Below, one piece after another: positions 21,755 to 32,600 of a stretch of 64,000 nt of DNA. How positions within the stretch are numbered: the stretch's first letter is position 1; each line of letters opens with the position of its first letter. Source of the stretch: Eutypella sp. D-1 (lineage: Eukaryota; Ascomycota; Sordariomycetes; Xylariales; Diatrypaceae); assembly GCA_023313575.1 (NCBI GenBank), contig JAJTTP010000005.1, positions 1,426,001-1,490,000 of the forward strand. Direction: 5' to 3'. The translations under genes were made by a program, and so were the position numbers. The notes beneath the pieces were generated by a model. That model was not told the DNA's origin. It made no database searches and saw nothing but the letters and a program-made list of their open reading frames with translations.

Positions 21755-23287
21755 ATGTCTTCCGAGAAGCTCTTCGAGGAGCACCATGCTGCCGTCAAAC
21801 GCATACAGGACCAAGTCAAGTACTTTTATGATAACAAGAAGCACTTCAGAGTCTACCATGGCTCCACTTCCTCGACGCGCCCGTTGTCCTTTCAGCGCGA
21901 TTCCATTGTCGACACCAGCGACATGGACCGCTTGTTCCCCGTGGATCTCGAGACCATGACAGTCAAGGCAGAACCCAAGGTAAGTTGGTCGATTAGAGGC
22001 GTTTATGCGATGCTCGTCCCTGCGGCTAACCATCTCCAGGTCCCGATGGATGCACTTGCGGCCCACACCCTGAAGCACGGGGTTGTTCCAAAGATCGTTA
22101 TGGAGTTCAAGGGCATCACTTGTGGTGGGGGCTATTCCGGCTTTTCCGCCGAGAGTTCCATGTTCCGCTACGGTTTGTTTAACAATACCGTCTCCGATAT
22201 TGAGATCGTGCTCGGCGACGGCACCCTCGAGATGGCGAGCCGCACGCATAATGCCGACCTTCTCGAGCATGCTGCCGGAAGCCTCGGCACTTTCGGCATC
22301 GTCACGCTCCTCACCATTGAGCTCATCCCCGCGAAGCCATTCGTGCAAGTGGATATACAGCTCGTCGGGGATGTCGACACGGCGCACGCAATTTTTGAGG
22401 AAGCCACTAAGGACGAGTCTATCCACTTCATCGAGGGTGTGTACTTCCGCAAGGGCTGCATCGTGGTCATGCTCTCGCGATTCATCGACGCGCCGCCGCC
22501 GAGTAAGAAGGCCCTCAAGAAGATGCAGGTGCACTGGTTCGCCGACACGATCGAGAACGTTCTTGTCAAGGAGAAGCCCACCCCCGAGAAGCCACATCCG
22601 ATCTACATGACTACGACCGACTACCTGTTCCGCTACGACCACGGCGCCTTCTGGGGAGGTAAGCTCGCGTTCCAACACTTCCACGTGCCGGAGAACGCGC
22701 TCACTCGGCGGTTGGCCGATCCCTTCATGGACAGCCGAACCTGCTACCATGCGCTGCACAAGTCTGGGCTCGCGAACGAGTACGTGGTGCAGGACTTCGG
22801 AATCCCCGCGAGCACGGTGTCACAGTTCGTCGCATTCGTCAATGAAACACTGCCCGAGCTGCAGATCTTCCTGGCGCCGTGCCGAACGGCGCGTGAGGTC
22901 GGTTTGGCGTCGCGCTTCAACCCGCGCGTCGCCGAGGTGCAGGACCAGCGCATCTTCGCCGTCGGCGTCTACGGCCGCGGGCCCCGCGATCCGACCGCTT
23001 TCCGCGAACTCAACCGCAAGCTCGAGCTCCGCAGCTCCGAGTTGCTCGGCGCCAAGCTGCTTTACGCCCGCACCTACTACAGCGAGGAGGAGTTTTGGAC
23101 CATCTACAACAAGGAGATCTACGATGAGATGCGCAAGAAATACCGCGCCGATACCTTACCATCGGTCTACGACAAGCTCAAGGCAGACATGAACACCGGC
23201 GCGGGCAAGAGGAGGCCCGTCCGCGGCATCGTGGAGACAATGTGGGACAAGCTAGTGGGAAATAAAGAATACCTACTCAAGAAATAA
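21755..23287 (+). CDS. FAD-linked oxidoreductase, DHCR24/DIMINUTO-like
   Basis: Exons 21755-21979 and 22040-23287 give 490 residues. The 60-nt intron (GTAAGT..CAG with a GCTAAC branch) has no stop, so it could be misread as coding. The FAD-binding (PCMH-type) half shows the GGGYSGFSAESS loop and LEHAAGSLGTFGIVT, the usual segments of the delta-24 sterol reductase-like branch. The C-terminal half has FWTIYNKEIYDEMRKKY and LPSVYDKL, also typical of that branch. Sterol reductases of this type need NADPH and a membrane anchor. No N-terminal helix is visible, so it may be soluble. In this position it could reduce or oxidise a C-C bond in the peptide product, but cytosolic location would be a difficulty, and a sterol or lipid role remains possible. 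Confidence 0.85.
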   Translation: MSSEKLFEEHHAAVKRIQDQVKYFYDNKKHFRVYHGSTSSTRPLSFQRDSIVDTSDMDRLFPVDLETMTVKAEPKVSWSIRGVYAMLVPAANHLQVPMDALAAHTLKHGVVPKIVMEFKGITCGGGYSGFSAESSMFRYGLFNNTVSDIEIVLGDGTLEMASRTHNADLLEHAAGSLGTFGIVTLLTIELIPAKPFVQVDIQLVGDVDTAHAIFEEATKDESIHFIEGVYFRKGCIVVMLSRFIDAPPPSKKALKKMQVHWFADTIENVLVKEKPTPEKPHPIYMTTTDYLFRYDHGAFWGGKLAFQHFHVPENALTRRLADPFMDSRTCYHALHKSGLANEYVVQDFGIPASTVSQFVAFVNETLPELQIFLAPCRTAREVGLASRFNPRVAEVQDQRIFAVGVYGRGPRDPTAFRELNRKLELRSSELLGAKLLYARTYYSEEEFWTIYNKEIYDEMRKKYRADTLPSVYDKLKADMNTGAGKRRPVRGIVETMWDKLVGNKEYLLKK

Positions 23288-24018
23288 CCTCCGCGAAAGG
23301 ATGGTCCGCTAGGGAAAGCCGAGCATAGATTAATAGTTAATGTGTATATACCCGTACTCGGACATCGAGTAATTAATGCACGGTTATCTCAAAGCTGGTG
23401 CGCGTCTACTTCAATAGACCGTCTTGCATAGATGCATTGTTCTTAATCTTCTGAGTTGCAAGACTAAGCCAATTGTCATTTACTACTATTCTTCTGAATT
23501 CATGACCACCAACACTGAATAGAAGATTTTCCTATCTCGACGATACGCAATCTGCGATTGATGGTAAGGAAATCGTAATGGCGCCATCCGGTGGGTATCG
23601 ACTTTGACAACGCGAGAAGATGTTCGATATAGTCGCCTTTGCGGGCCACGAAAAACCAAACATATCATTTCTTATCACCAAAGTTTGAGAGCCGCCTGTC
23701 GGCATATTTCCAAACCACGAATACTGTAGTGAAACCAACATTCAAAGTATCTCTCATAAGGTCCGACATCTACATTACTCGCCAACACCCTAAGTTAATG
23801 GTCATTGACCAAGTGATACATACCATTGATGAGAAAGCGGAGCTTCTTGACGTAGGCGGAAGTTAAACAAAGTCTAGAAAGCCCCCTCCGTTGGTGTCAA
23901 GATAATTAAGCGTAGTGCTAGCAAAGAGCATAAATAAGTTGGTATAGTGTTTAGGATACGCCGCGTGAATCCCCCACATTCTCCTCCCTTATTTTCTGTA
24001 TCTTCATAAAGGGCTACT
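23288..24018. other. intergenic
   Basis: Promoter of the amine oxidase gene, with a TATA-like CATAAATAAG near 23929. Open frames on both strands here lack features. Confidence 0.4.
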
Positions 24019-26632
24019 ATGTACAATCATCTTCTGGTTCTTTGCCTGGTAATCCAAGCCTCAACTACTCTTGCATCGTACCTACCAGTCAATCTTGAGA
24101 CTCGTTCTGAGCTCAACTCAAGGTTGACGAACGTTCACGTTTCTTTCGAACGACCTATAAAAGACAGCATCACATACACATATGGCGCTTGTGACGACCT
24201 ACGTCGTCACGATGCTCACCATGCCATCGGTCACAGTGCTGAGGCTAAAGACCTGCGCCTGGTATGGGTCCTTCCTGGGGACATGATGTCCGGCGGGTGT
24301 GTACATGCGTGGGACTCGCGGGATTCTTTGGTCGGCCGCAGCGAACCCCAGTTCCTGCAGAAGAAGAATTTAAGGAGGCGGGGACCATACAAGGTCCAGA
24401 TGGCGAACGAAACAAGCATCGACGCTTTGGGGCCTTGGTTCAATGGCGTTGCGCTGCTTCAGGGCAAGAACCTGAGCGTCGTTGACGTGGAGGCGGCCAA
24501 GTCTAAGGATATTGCCATCGTCGGCGCTGGGGCTGCGGGCTTGATGACCTATTTGGTCCTTCACCAAGCCGGGTTAACAAAGCTGAGTATCATCGAGGCG
24601 AGTCAGCGCCTTGGTGGCAGGATTCACACGGCTTACCTCTCCGGCGGCCCATTTGATTATTCCTACCAGGAATTGGGCCCTATGAGGCTCCCGGAGACGG
24701 TCATGTACTCTAATGTGACGTACAACATTACTGAGCACCAGCTGGTGGGTAATAGAGCCGCCTTCACGCATTCCAGAATGAGTTGCCATCTCACGCGAGG
24801 CTCCTCCACACTGACTCATCCAACGCACATAGGTGTTTCAATTGGCCAACGAGATGAACAGGCTTAATAACCACGACAAGAACTTCTCCGTCGATTTCAT
24901 TCCGTGGTTTCAGTCGAGCCCGAATGGCCTCGTGTACAAGGACGGCTTCAAGCTAGATAGCGGTCTGCCACCCACCGTGTCTCAGGTGGCTGAGAACAAC
25001 TATTTCCCAGATTCAGACACGACGAGTCTATCGTACGAAGCCCTCTCCAATGAAGTGAATACTTTCCTCACAAACGAGACATTCCTCCTGGAGGTCACAC
25101 AGAATGTGTTCAAGGCGCACAGAGACTGGATAGGTAAATTCTATTTGTGCACCCAAAGCCCACAATGAGCGCGACATTCCTTGACGTTCCCTGCCTGCCT
25201 AGATTATGGATTGAAGGGACTGGGTGGCGACACTTGGTCAGAGTTCGCGTACATGGTCCAGAACCTCAACGCAAGCATGGAAGACGCGTTTGCGCTAGAT
25301 TCGAGCTTCATGCTAAGTACGACTGATTGGTCGTTCTGGAGCGAGGTAAGTCGTCCTCTCAAGTGAATATCCTCAATCGCTAATACGAGAACTGAAATAG
25401 TTGTACGTTGGCGCATATTTCAAAGCGACGACTTGGAAGACGATCGATGGTGGTACGTTGACCTGCTAGCGATGATAACCCCTACATATATTGACAGTGG
25501 GACAGGGATGAGTCGCCTTCCCCTTTCTTTCCATCCCTTGGTCGATAACGTGACATCCATGAACCGAAAGATAGAGCGGGTGCAATTTAATGAGACGTCT
25601 GAGAGAGTGAACCTGCAGTGGAAGAAAAGCCGCACAGACCGAGGCTTCCAAAACGCCTCATACGACTACGCTATCATTGCCCTTCCATTCTCCATGGTCA
25701 AGCGAATTAAGCTTCCAGGTAAGCCTTCACACCCCAATCGCTTAGCCTCAGCCCTTACTTCATCCTTATTTTTACCCGTTTACGATTATGATACTGACAT
25801 CCCCAATCGCAGCGCTCCCTGAGGGCATCTCACAGGCGATCCAGAACGTACCATTCGGGTCGTCGTGCAAGGTGGCGCTGGAGTACCGGACGCGGTTCTG
25901 GGAACGGTTCGAGAACCCGATATATGGAGGCTGCTCAACAACGACGGACGCACCAGGGATCGGGTACGTGTGCTACCCATCGTACTGCCTAAACTGCACC
26001 GGGCCGGCGACCCTGATCGCATCGTACAGCATCCGCGACTGGGGCGATAACTGGGTCTCGGTGCTCGAGGAGGACCACGTGCGCTACGTCGTTGACGCCA
26101 TGGTCGACATCCACGGCCAGGTCGCCCGCGACGAGTACACTGGTAAATACGTCCGTCGCTGTTGGCGCCTCGACGAGTACGAGGCGGGATCGTGGGCCTC
26201 GCCCACTATCGGCATGCACCAGGCCTACATCCCGGAGTACTTCAAGACTTACAGAAACGTATGTACACAACTTCACCCTACCTATGTACAGCTTTTTTAA
26301 CCAGCATGGTCGGCTGATCCCTTCGGCCCCAGATGATCTTCGTCGGCGAGCAAACATCCTGTACCCACGGCTGGATCGCGTCGGCCCTCGAGTCCGGCAT
26401 CCGCGGCGGGGTCCAGTTGCTTCTAGGTGCGGCACCCGCAACGTTAAAGCGCACGATGCAGGATATTGACGTACGACATACAGAACTTGGTCTGGTAGAT
26501 GAAGCAAAGGCCGCTGTGGACAAGTGGATGGCGCGTTGGATAGAAGTCGTGAGTCCCGACCCTAGGCGCAAGTTTCCGATTTTGCATGATATGGTATGCC
26601 GTCTAACTAGTGATTCAAGTGATGCGTGGTAA
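24019..26632 (+). CDS. secreted flavin amine oxidase (L-amino-acid-oxidase-like)
   Basis: Seven exons: 24019-24744, 24833-25133, 25203-25345, 25401-25452, 25506-25718, 25813-26258 and 26333-26632. They sum to 2181 nt, giving 726 residues. A signal peptide (LLVLCLVIQASTTLAS) precedes about 150 residues, then the FAD Rossmann motif IVGAGAAGLMTYL, EASQRLGGRIHT and QELGPMRLP. The C-terminal FAD contact is VGEQTSCTHGWIASALESG. This is the L-amino-acid-oxidase type of flavin monoamine oxidase, which turns an alpha-amine into an imine and then a keto group, releasing H2O2. Several N-x-S/T sites fit secretion. As the last gene of the cluster, it could deaminate the free amino terminus of the trimmed peptide. 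A general secreted L-amino acid oxidase is the alternative. Confidence 0.87.
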
Positions 26633-28265
26633 GCCTAAGCCTCCGCGAGGAAAAAAAAGGTATAAACCATTCGGAACACAATGCCTTGGGAATACCAAAA
26701 TGATTGAGCACACCATCCCGTATGACGAGGAACCGCAACCCCTATAGGTGCGTCAGTTGACTAGGGTGTCGACAGCCAGATGTCACCAAGCCCATCTCTC
26801 CGCCAGAGGAAAACCCAGATCTAAATACGGCGAAGGACAAGGTGGTCGGAGGAATACACGCCCATATGTCTCCGATAGAGAAAAAACAAGGCGAAAATGG
26901 AGCTACGTGGAAGAGCCCCCTAGTTGAAACTCTGTTCACGCATGAATAAAGGCGCCAAGAATAACAGGGACAGTGGGAAGGGCGAGCCGGGGGTAGTGCC
27001 TACTTGCGAATACGACGCACCGAACGCCGACTAGAATTGAAGATACGTGTAGCCATAGAGGCCTTTTCTTCCAAGTTTGAAAGACAAGATCAGACCTAAG
27101 CCCGACATATAACTGCTAAAATATAAGTCCCTGGAGGATGGACGTAGGTGTTTCGAAGGGCGAGATGCTGCTTAACTTATTTGTCCCTACCTGCTAATCG
27201 AGTAGTCTAAACCCCTTTTGTGGGCCCTGCTCCTATTCGTTCAACTCCTTACCCCGTCTACACCTGGTCGCAGAATTTATATATTTACTTAATACATACC
27301 ATACCATAAATAACATCAGCCCAGGAACACAGTTCATAGTTCATAGCTCACGGCTTGCGGCTCAGCATCTGCAGCTCGTTTCAATTCGTCTTCTAGTTTC
27401 CATTCAACTACTTTTACAACAGGGACTACCGCTCTGCCGCACAAAAAAAAGAAACAAAACACAAGAGGACATGTACGCGCACGGGTGGTTTCTACAAAGA
27501 GGAAAACCCCCACCCACGTGCGCAATCCGATGGCCGTTTCATTCGCTCGCTCGCTCGCCCGCTTGCTTGCCTCGATTCCAGTTACTCTGCTGTTCTACAC
27601 ATCCCCCTTCCCCCGACCGTAAACCGCTCTACCTTTCCCAAAAAGGAAAAAAGGAAAAAAAAAGGAAAGCAAAGCAAACCCAACCAGGACCTGCAGCCAA
27701 GAAGCACAGAAGCCAGCCAGAACACAATCGCCAGAAACCCCAAAAAAGAAATGACGATGCCGATGCAGATGCAATGCAATGGGGGATGAACAGGAATAAG
27801 CGAAGCGAGCCATGCCGTGTGAAAAGTTCAGAAAGGGAAAAGAACATGGAAAAGAAAAAGCCAGCCGAGTAATAATGATGATAATAAAGACGAAAGCAAG
27901 CACTGTACTGTGTCGCCTCCAGTCGGAAGTCCCAACGCCTCCGAAACGCCTAGCTCAGCTCTTAAAAAGCCTGGATAATCAACCAAGTAAACCAACCCTT
28001 TCTAGTCCCCCCCAAAAAAGGCAAGGAAAAAGCGCAATGCATGCGCTAAGCCACCATGCTCCGGTCATACCATATTTATCAAAGTAGGTCTAAAACGGTC
28101 CCCTGTCCTTTCCCGTCACAACATCCGAAGAAAAAGGTGGGACCGGCCGGCTTATCTGATGAGCTGGACCCGCCCGTCCTCCAGGGTTTCCACACACTAG
28201 GGAAGAGAGGCCCGCGACGGAAGGATATCGATCGCGCTGTCCGACTTGACCAGCTCTCGCATGCT
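26633..28265. other. intergenic, right border of the cluster
   Basis: The 3' flanks of two convergent genes are here. An A-rich stretch (27640-27900) with AAAGGAAA repeats creates several spurious open frames. No gene is supported. Confidence 0.4.
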
Positions 28266-29621
28266 CTATAACGAGATCCTGGCTGCAAGTGGCGCAGCGA
28301 CGGGGGACGCAGTGACTGCTGTGGATGCTGTTGAGTCGCTACCGTTCGCGGCCGGCGGGGGTGGGGCCGGGAGCACGTTCAAGATATCGTCGAACGGAGC
28401 CGTAGATGACCGTGGCGTCTGTGGATCTTCGCTCATCGCCTCCGCTTTCGAGTCTTTCGAATCTTTCTCGCTTCCGCGGGAGCTCGTGATGGTCTGTAAT
28501 TGGGGTCTGCGCGCTGCCTTGGCGGATTTCGAGGTCGGATCACCGGCCTTTAGTTGGTAGAACTCGTCATCGTCCTCGGAAGTGTCGTCATCCACCACTA
28601 CTGGCGGTCTCGTTCGTCTTCTCATCCTACGTTTTGCTAACTCCCCAGACGCGTCAGACGATTCCATCGACAGGCTCCGGCTTCTAGCACTCTGCACGCT
28701 CTGCCTATTGTATGACGAGGCGGTGTTTCTCCTCCGTCCAGAGTCCGGCCTGCTTAGTGCAGGCGAGTTCTCGAATTCCGTAGGTAGTTCGCCACTCCTT
28801 AGCTTCGCCTCCATGGCCCTTTCGTGGACAAGTCGGCCTAGAGCTGGGCTGTCGCTTGTGGTCGTCCTGCGGCTTAGGTGGCTTACCATACTCCCGGTAC
28901 GACTGACAGGCACCTTGCCCTCCATAATCTTAGCGGCCGGTGGAGGCTGCAACATCCATTTGTGAGCATCCGGGTGAGCCGGTCGCTGTCTCACTATCGG
29001 CGGGTGGTAATCGTTTACCGGCGGGTTTTTCGGCGCGAAGTAGAACTGTTGGCGTTCTTCGTCGGTAATAGGCTTCGGCTCCATACCCAGGCTCGCTTCA
29101 ATGCGGCGGTGGGCTGAGGAGCCGGCATGCTTAATAGCGTCCATCAACCTATGACCGGCCCTCGAGAACTCGTGGCCCCACAACTCTTCGTCCTCCCGTT
29201 GGTACCGCTTCTTGTTCCAGTCCTCCGATATCGATGTCGTCAGGCTAAGTGTGCAGTCCTCGGCAACCACCGTGGGACTGCTCGGGTGGGGATTCGGGGT
29301 CTCGACGGCGACACTACTTCCGGCCGTACTCGGGTTGTCGTTCCCGGAACTATTCAGGCCTCGATTGGTGGCGGTCTTGCTTGAGTTGTATTTCCTTGAT
29401 TCAAGGTGAGGCCCCATCATGATCTCCTCGGACCAATAGGGGTTTGTGTTAAACGGGTCGGGGTGCTGGTATGTGTTGGGATGTTCGACTTTAAGGCGTT
29501 CTTTCTCCTTACGCTCCTCCTTGGCCCTCGCGGCCGATTTCTGGTGATGCCTCGCCTGTCTGCATGGTGTACAGGCGACCAGGTAGAATATGGCAGACTG
29601 AACAGCTACACAGAACGACAT
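28266..29621 (-). CDS. conserved fungal protein with N-terminal hydrophobic segment, unknown function
   Basis: A single exon of 451 residues. The N-terminus has a hydrophobic, cysteine-bearing segment (IFYLVACTPCRQ, about residues 11-22) followed by a very basic Arg/Lys/Ala/Glu stretch and NPYWSEEIMMGP. This head is, in my recollection, a conserved mark of an ascomycete family of unknown role. The rest is polar and probably disordered, with Ser/Thr/Pro runs, an Arg-rich patch (KRRMRRRTRPP) and acidic DDDTSEDDDE. The codon-3 pattern and the conserved N-terminus make the frame credible. It could be a membrane- or cortex-associated scaffold, but nothing visible shows an activity. Confidence 0.75.
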   Translation of the reverse strand: MSFCVAVQSAIFYLVACTPCRQARHHQKSAARAKEERKEKERLKVEHPNTYQHPDPFNTNPYWSEEIMMGPHLESRKYNSSKTATNRGLNSSGNDNPSTAGSSVAVETPNPHPSSPTVVAEDCTLSLTTSISEDWNKKRYQREDEELWGHEFSRAGHRLMDAIKHAGSSAHRRIEASLGMEPKPITDEERQQFYFAPKNPPVNDYHPPIVRQRPAHPDAHKWMLQPPPAAKIMEGKVPVSRTGSMVSHLSRRTTTSDSPALGRLVHERAMEAKLRSGELPTEFENSPALSRPDSGRRRNTASSYNRQSVQSARSRSLSMESSDASGELAKRRMRRRTRPPVVVDDDTSEDDDEFYQLKAGDPTSKSAKAARRPQLQTITSSRGSEKDSKDSKAEAMSEDPQTPRSSTAPFDDILNVLPAPPPPAANGSDSTASTAVTASPVAAPLAARISL

Positions 29622-32600
29622 GGCTTGGGGGTGAATCCCGTGCCGACAGGCTTCTGCGTGTTAGTGTCTGACGGGTCCAACTCGTTATCTAAATCTTACG
29701 AGTATGTCGAAGCCAGCTGGTCGATAAGTGATTGGAAACCTTAGAGGGTTTATTTGCACAGAAGTTAAAGTTAAATCTTATTCGGGTAGCGCATCCATGT
29801 ATGGGATTCCAGATACCACGGCGTTTCCAGCTTGAAGGTCGACGGTTGATTTCGCTTTTGACGGTACAGGAGGATCCCGGATACCCGAAAGCCCGGACAC
29901 GGTTTTCGGGCGCCGAAGTGGGCAACCGGTTTGAGTGGTATGTGCAATGCAAAGCGAGGCCCGCCTATCATGAGGGAATGCAATGTTTGCCAAGTTAGAG
30001 GCCAAGTAAAGAGCCAGCCAAAAGTCGAGTGGACCAAGCCCCAGTATCACCAAATAGTAATTGGTCGGTAATAATAATGCGTAAATTGCACGGGAATGAC
30101 GCGGCTTGTGGAGGCGAATGGATGTTTTTGTGCGTACGTGAGCAGATGTAAGGCCTGAGCAGATCGAATCTCGAATTGTTGATTGATTGGATGTACTGCT
30201 GTCAGTTCTCTCTCTCTCTCTCTTTTGTTTTTCTCTCTGCCTGGTCTATGTAACCGTGGGAGTATATATAGAACAGTTGATGTATTCAATTCTCAATCAT
30301 GAAGTCCGGTTCATCTGACGAAATGAATTTAATTGTATGAGAATCCGTGTTGAAGGTGGAAATGTTGAAAGTGGTGAAGTGAGGAAGGAATCCAACTTCT
30401 CAGTTTATTGGTTTCACGAGGAAGGAGTGGTATTTAAATAGGCAGGAGAAAAGGGATAAAAGGGAGCGGAAGAAGAGGACAGAGTTGGTATCAAGACGAA
30501 GGTTAAAGTTTACTGCAAGACTACAACTTATATTGGTTGACAAGAATAAAACGAAGGTGATAAAGTTCACGATATCGGGAACATTAGAATACCTAGGTAG
30601 GTAGGTAGGTAGGTATGTTAAGATTTGTTTAACTTTACTTGAACAGAAGAGACAAAAGACAAATGAGAGAAGGAAAGAATCGGCCTTTTCGCGACTACTA
30701 TGTACTGGGAATAGTGTCAAGGTTTGGAAGAACCTGGAGAGAGGGATGAATTCCAAGGTTAGATAATTCCAAAGTTGAATTTCCCACGATGGGTTTGGGA
30801 TTGGCTGGTTGTTGGTCGAGGGAAAAGCGACGACCTCAAAGTTGAAAGGGTAAAAAGCCGTAAAAGCATCGAGGCCCCGTTCTATGGATGTTGAATTGGG
30901 AAAGTCAGAAGTCCCCTAGTTCCTAACACAGTTACCCTTGAACCAATTAGTTCCCATAATACTTCCAAGGTTGTATCTGAGAACATTTGAAGTTACATAA
31001 GTACTTGAGTACCCTGCCTTGGTACGAGTTAGTGTTACCTAAAGACTGGGCAGGTCCACAACCCATGCGACACCCCATGCTCTCCTGGTCCTTCCCCCTT
31101 GACATTGCCCCCCTAGCCCCCCTGCCCCCCCATGCTCTGCATACTGCCTTTAGCCCCACATCATTCCAGACAGGGCAACAGGGCAGACACACAGGGTTAA
31201 TAGTAAGTTACGCTAAAGAATAACCTTGGATTTAGCTGCATTTTCACTTAAAGATTTAGTGTACTTGAGATACACTGACTACCCGAGGTACTTACCAAGT
31301 AAAGGAAGGTTTCCAGGCTGCCAGACTGCCTGACTGCCTGACTGCTAGGCGAGATAAGTACACGAGATCTTGTCAAATGAGATGTCCAGTTCTCAGCATA
31401 CGAAGCGGGGCATCTGGTTGGTGGTTCACGCAGTGTTCGCCTTTTTCGGGCCTCCCCAGGGCAAGCCAGGGCATTTCAAGCCCCTCCTTGGTCCCCTTTA
31501 ACCCCGCTAGTACTATCGAGATGTTTCATGCCATTATTATATGTAGTACTACGTTGACTACGTACTTTACGCATATCCATACTTATATCGTAGATCGCAG
31601 TGGATCGGATTGTGCATATGTATTTAATCCCCTCTCCCTTCTCGGTTTTCCCTTTTTAAGAAAATGGGAGGGTGAGGAGGGATACATACTGATAGATAGA
31701 GATCTAGAAGATCTATTTACCCAAGCGACCAGATCGTGTTGGGTTAATTAGTTGTAAGTAGTACCACGTCTCTACAAGCATCATCTCTGTTTCATGTAAA
31801 TAAGGCGATGGATAAATAAAATATCTACAGGATGGATAAACATCAAAACATCAAGCTCTGTACACGGGTTGTCGGACTCTCGGATTGCGGTTTGCCGTTT
31901 AGCGCATAATCAAATAATTCGAACCAATCTCGCCCGGAGATTTTTAGTGAGGCAGCCTAGGTACCTAGGTACCCCCTAGAGAAGTTGATCACTCTTTTAC
32001 CTGCCCAGGTGAGTATGTACGGGTGTAATTATTACGCAGTTTTTAGTTATTTGCTCCGAGATGTTTACGGCCACATAAATTCAGCATACATGCCACTCAT
32101 CCTCTCCTCTCCTCACCAAAGAGGCAGAGAGGCCAAGGGAGGAAGGAATCTCACACACATAAATTCACCACTACCGTCTCGCCATGTGTTTGATCCTTCG
32201 CCACGGAGATGCAGGCAACCGCCACCAACCGTCATAACTACCAGTACTCCGTATATATAAATAACTCTCTCTAACCTCTCCGTCCGTTTCGCCTGAAGTG
32301 CAGGTTTCCCAATGTGTGAAAGTTGTTGGGTAGTCCTCAAGTCCTGTTAGGTGTAGTAGGAAACCCCGGACTGTCAGGAGCAGTACAAGGTCAAGGTTCC
32401 ACAAGATGGTTGAACCGAACCGATTCGGAATGGATTCAATTCAATATTTTGCATTTGCATGCCTAGGATTTCCAGCCAAGTCCTCGTCTATCGCGGCTGC
32501 GAATGGCGCGCCAGAACGAACGCGGGGAAAGTAAAAGGAGGGGGGCAGTAAGACCAGATGCCAGATTGCCGGTTTACCCGGTCAGCCAACCTCCTTGCCT

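Noticed and set aside
21734..22759. 341-codon minus-strand frame over the FAD oxidoreductase
   Set aside because: The plus strand carries an unmistakable FAD enzyme. The antisense frame reflects GC-biased third positions.
27471..27903. Open frames in the A-rich stretch near 27.6 kb
   Set aside because: They are explained by AAAGGAAA-type low complexity; the composition is not protein-like.
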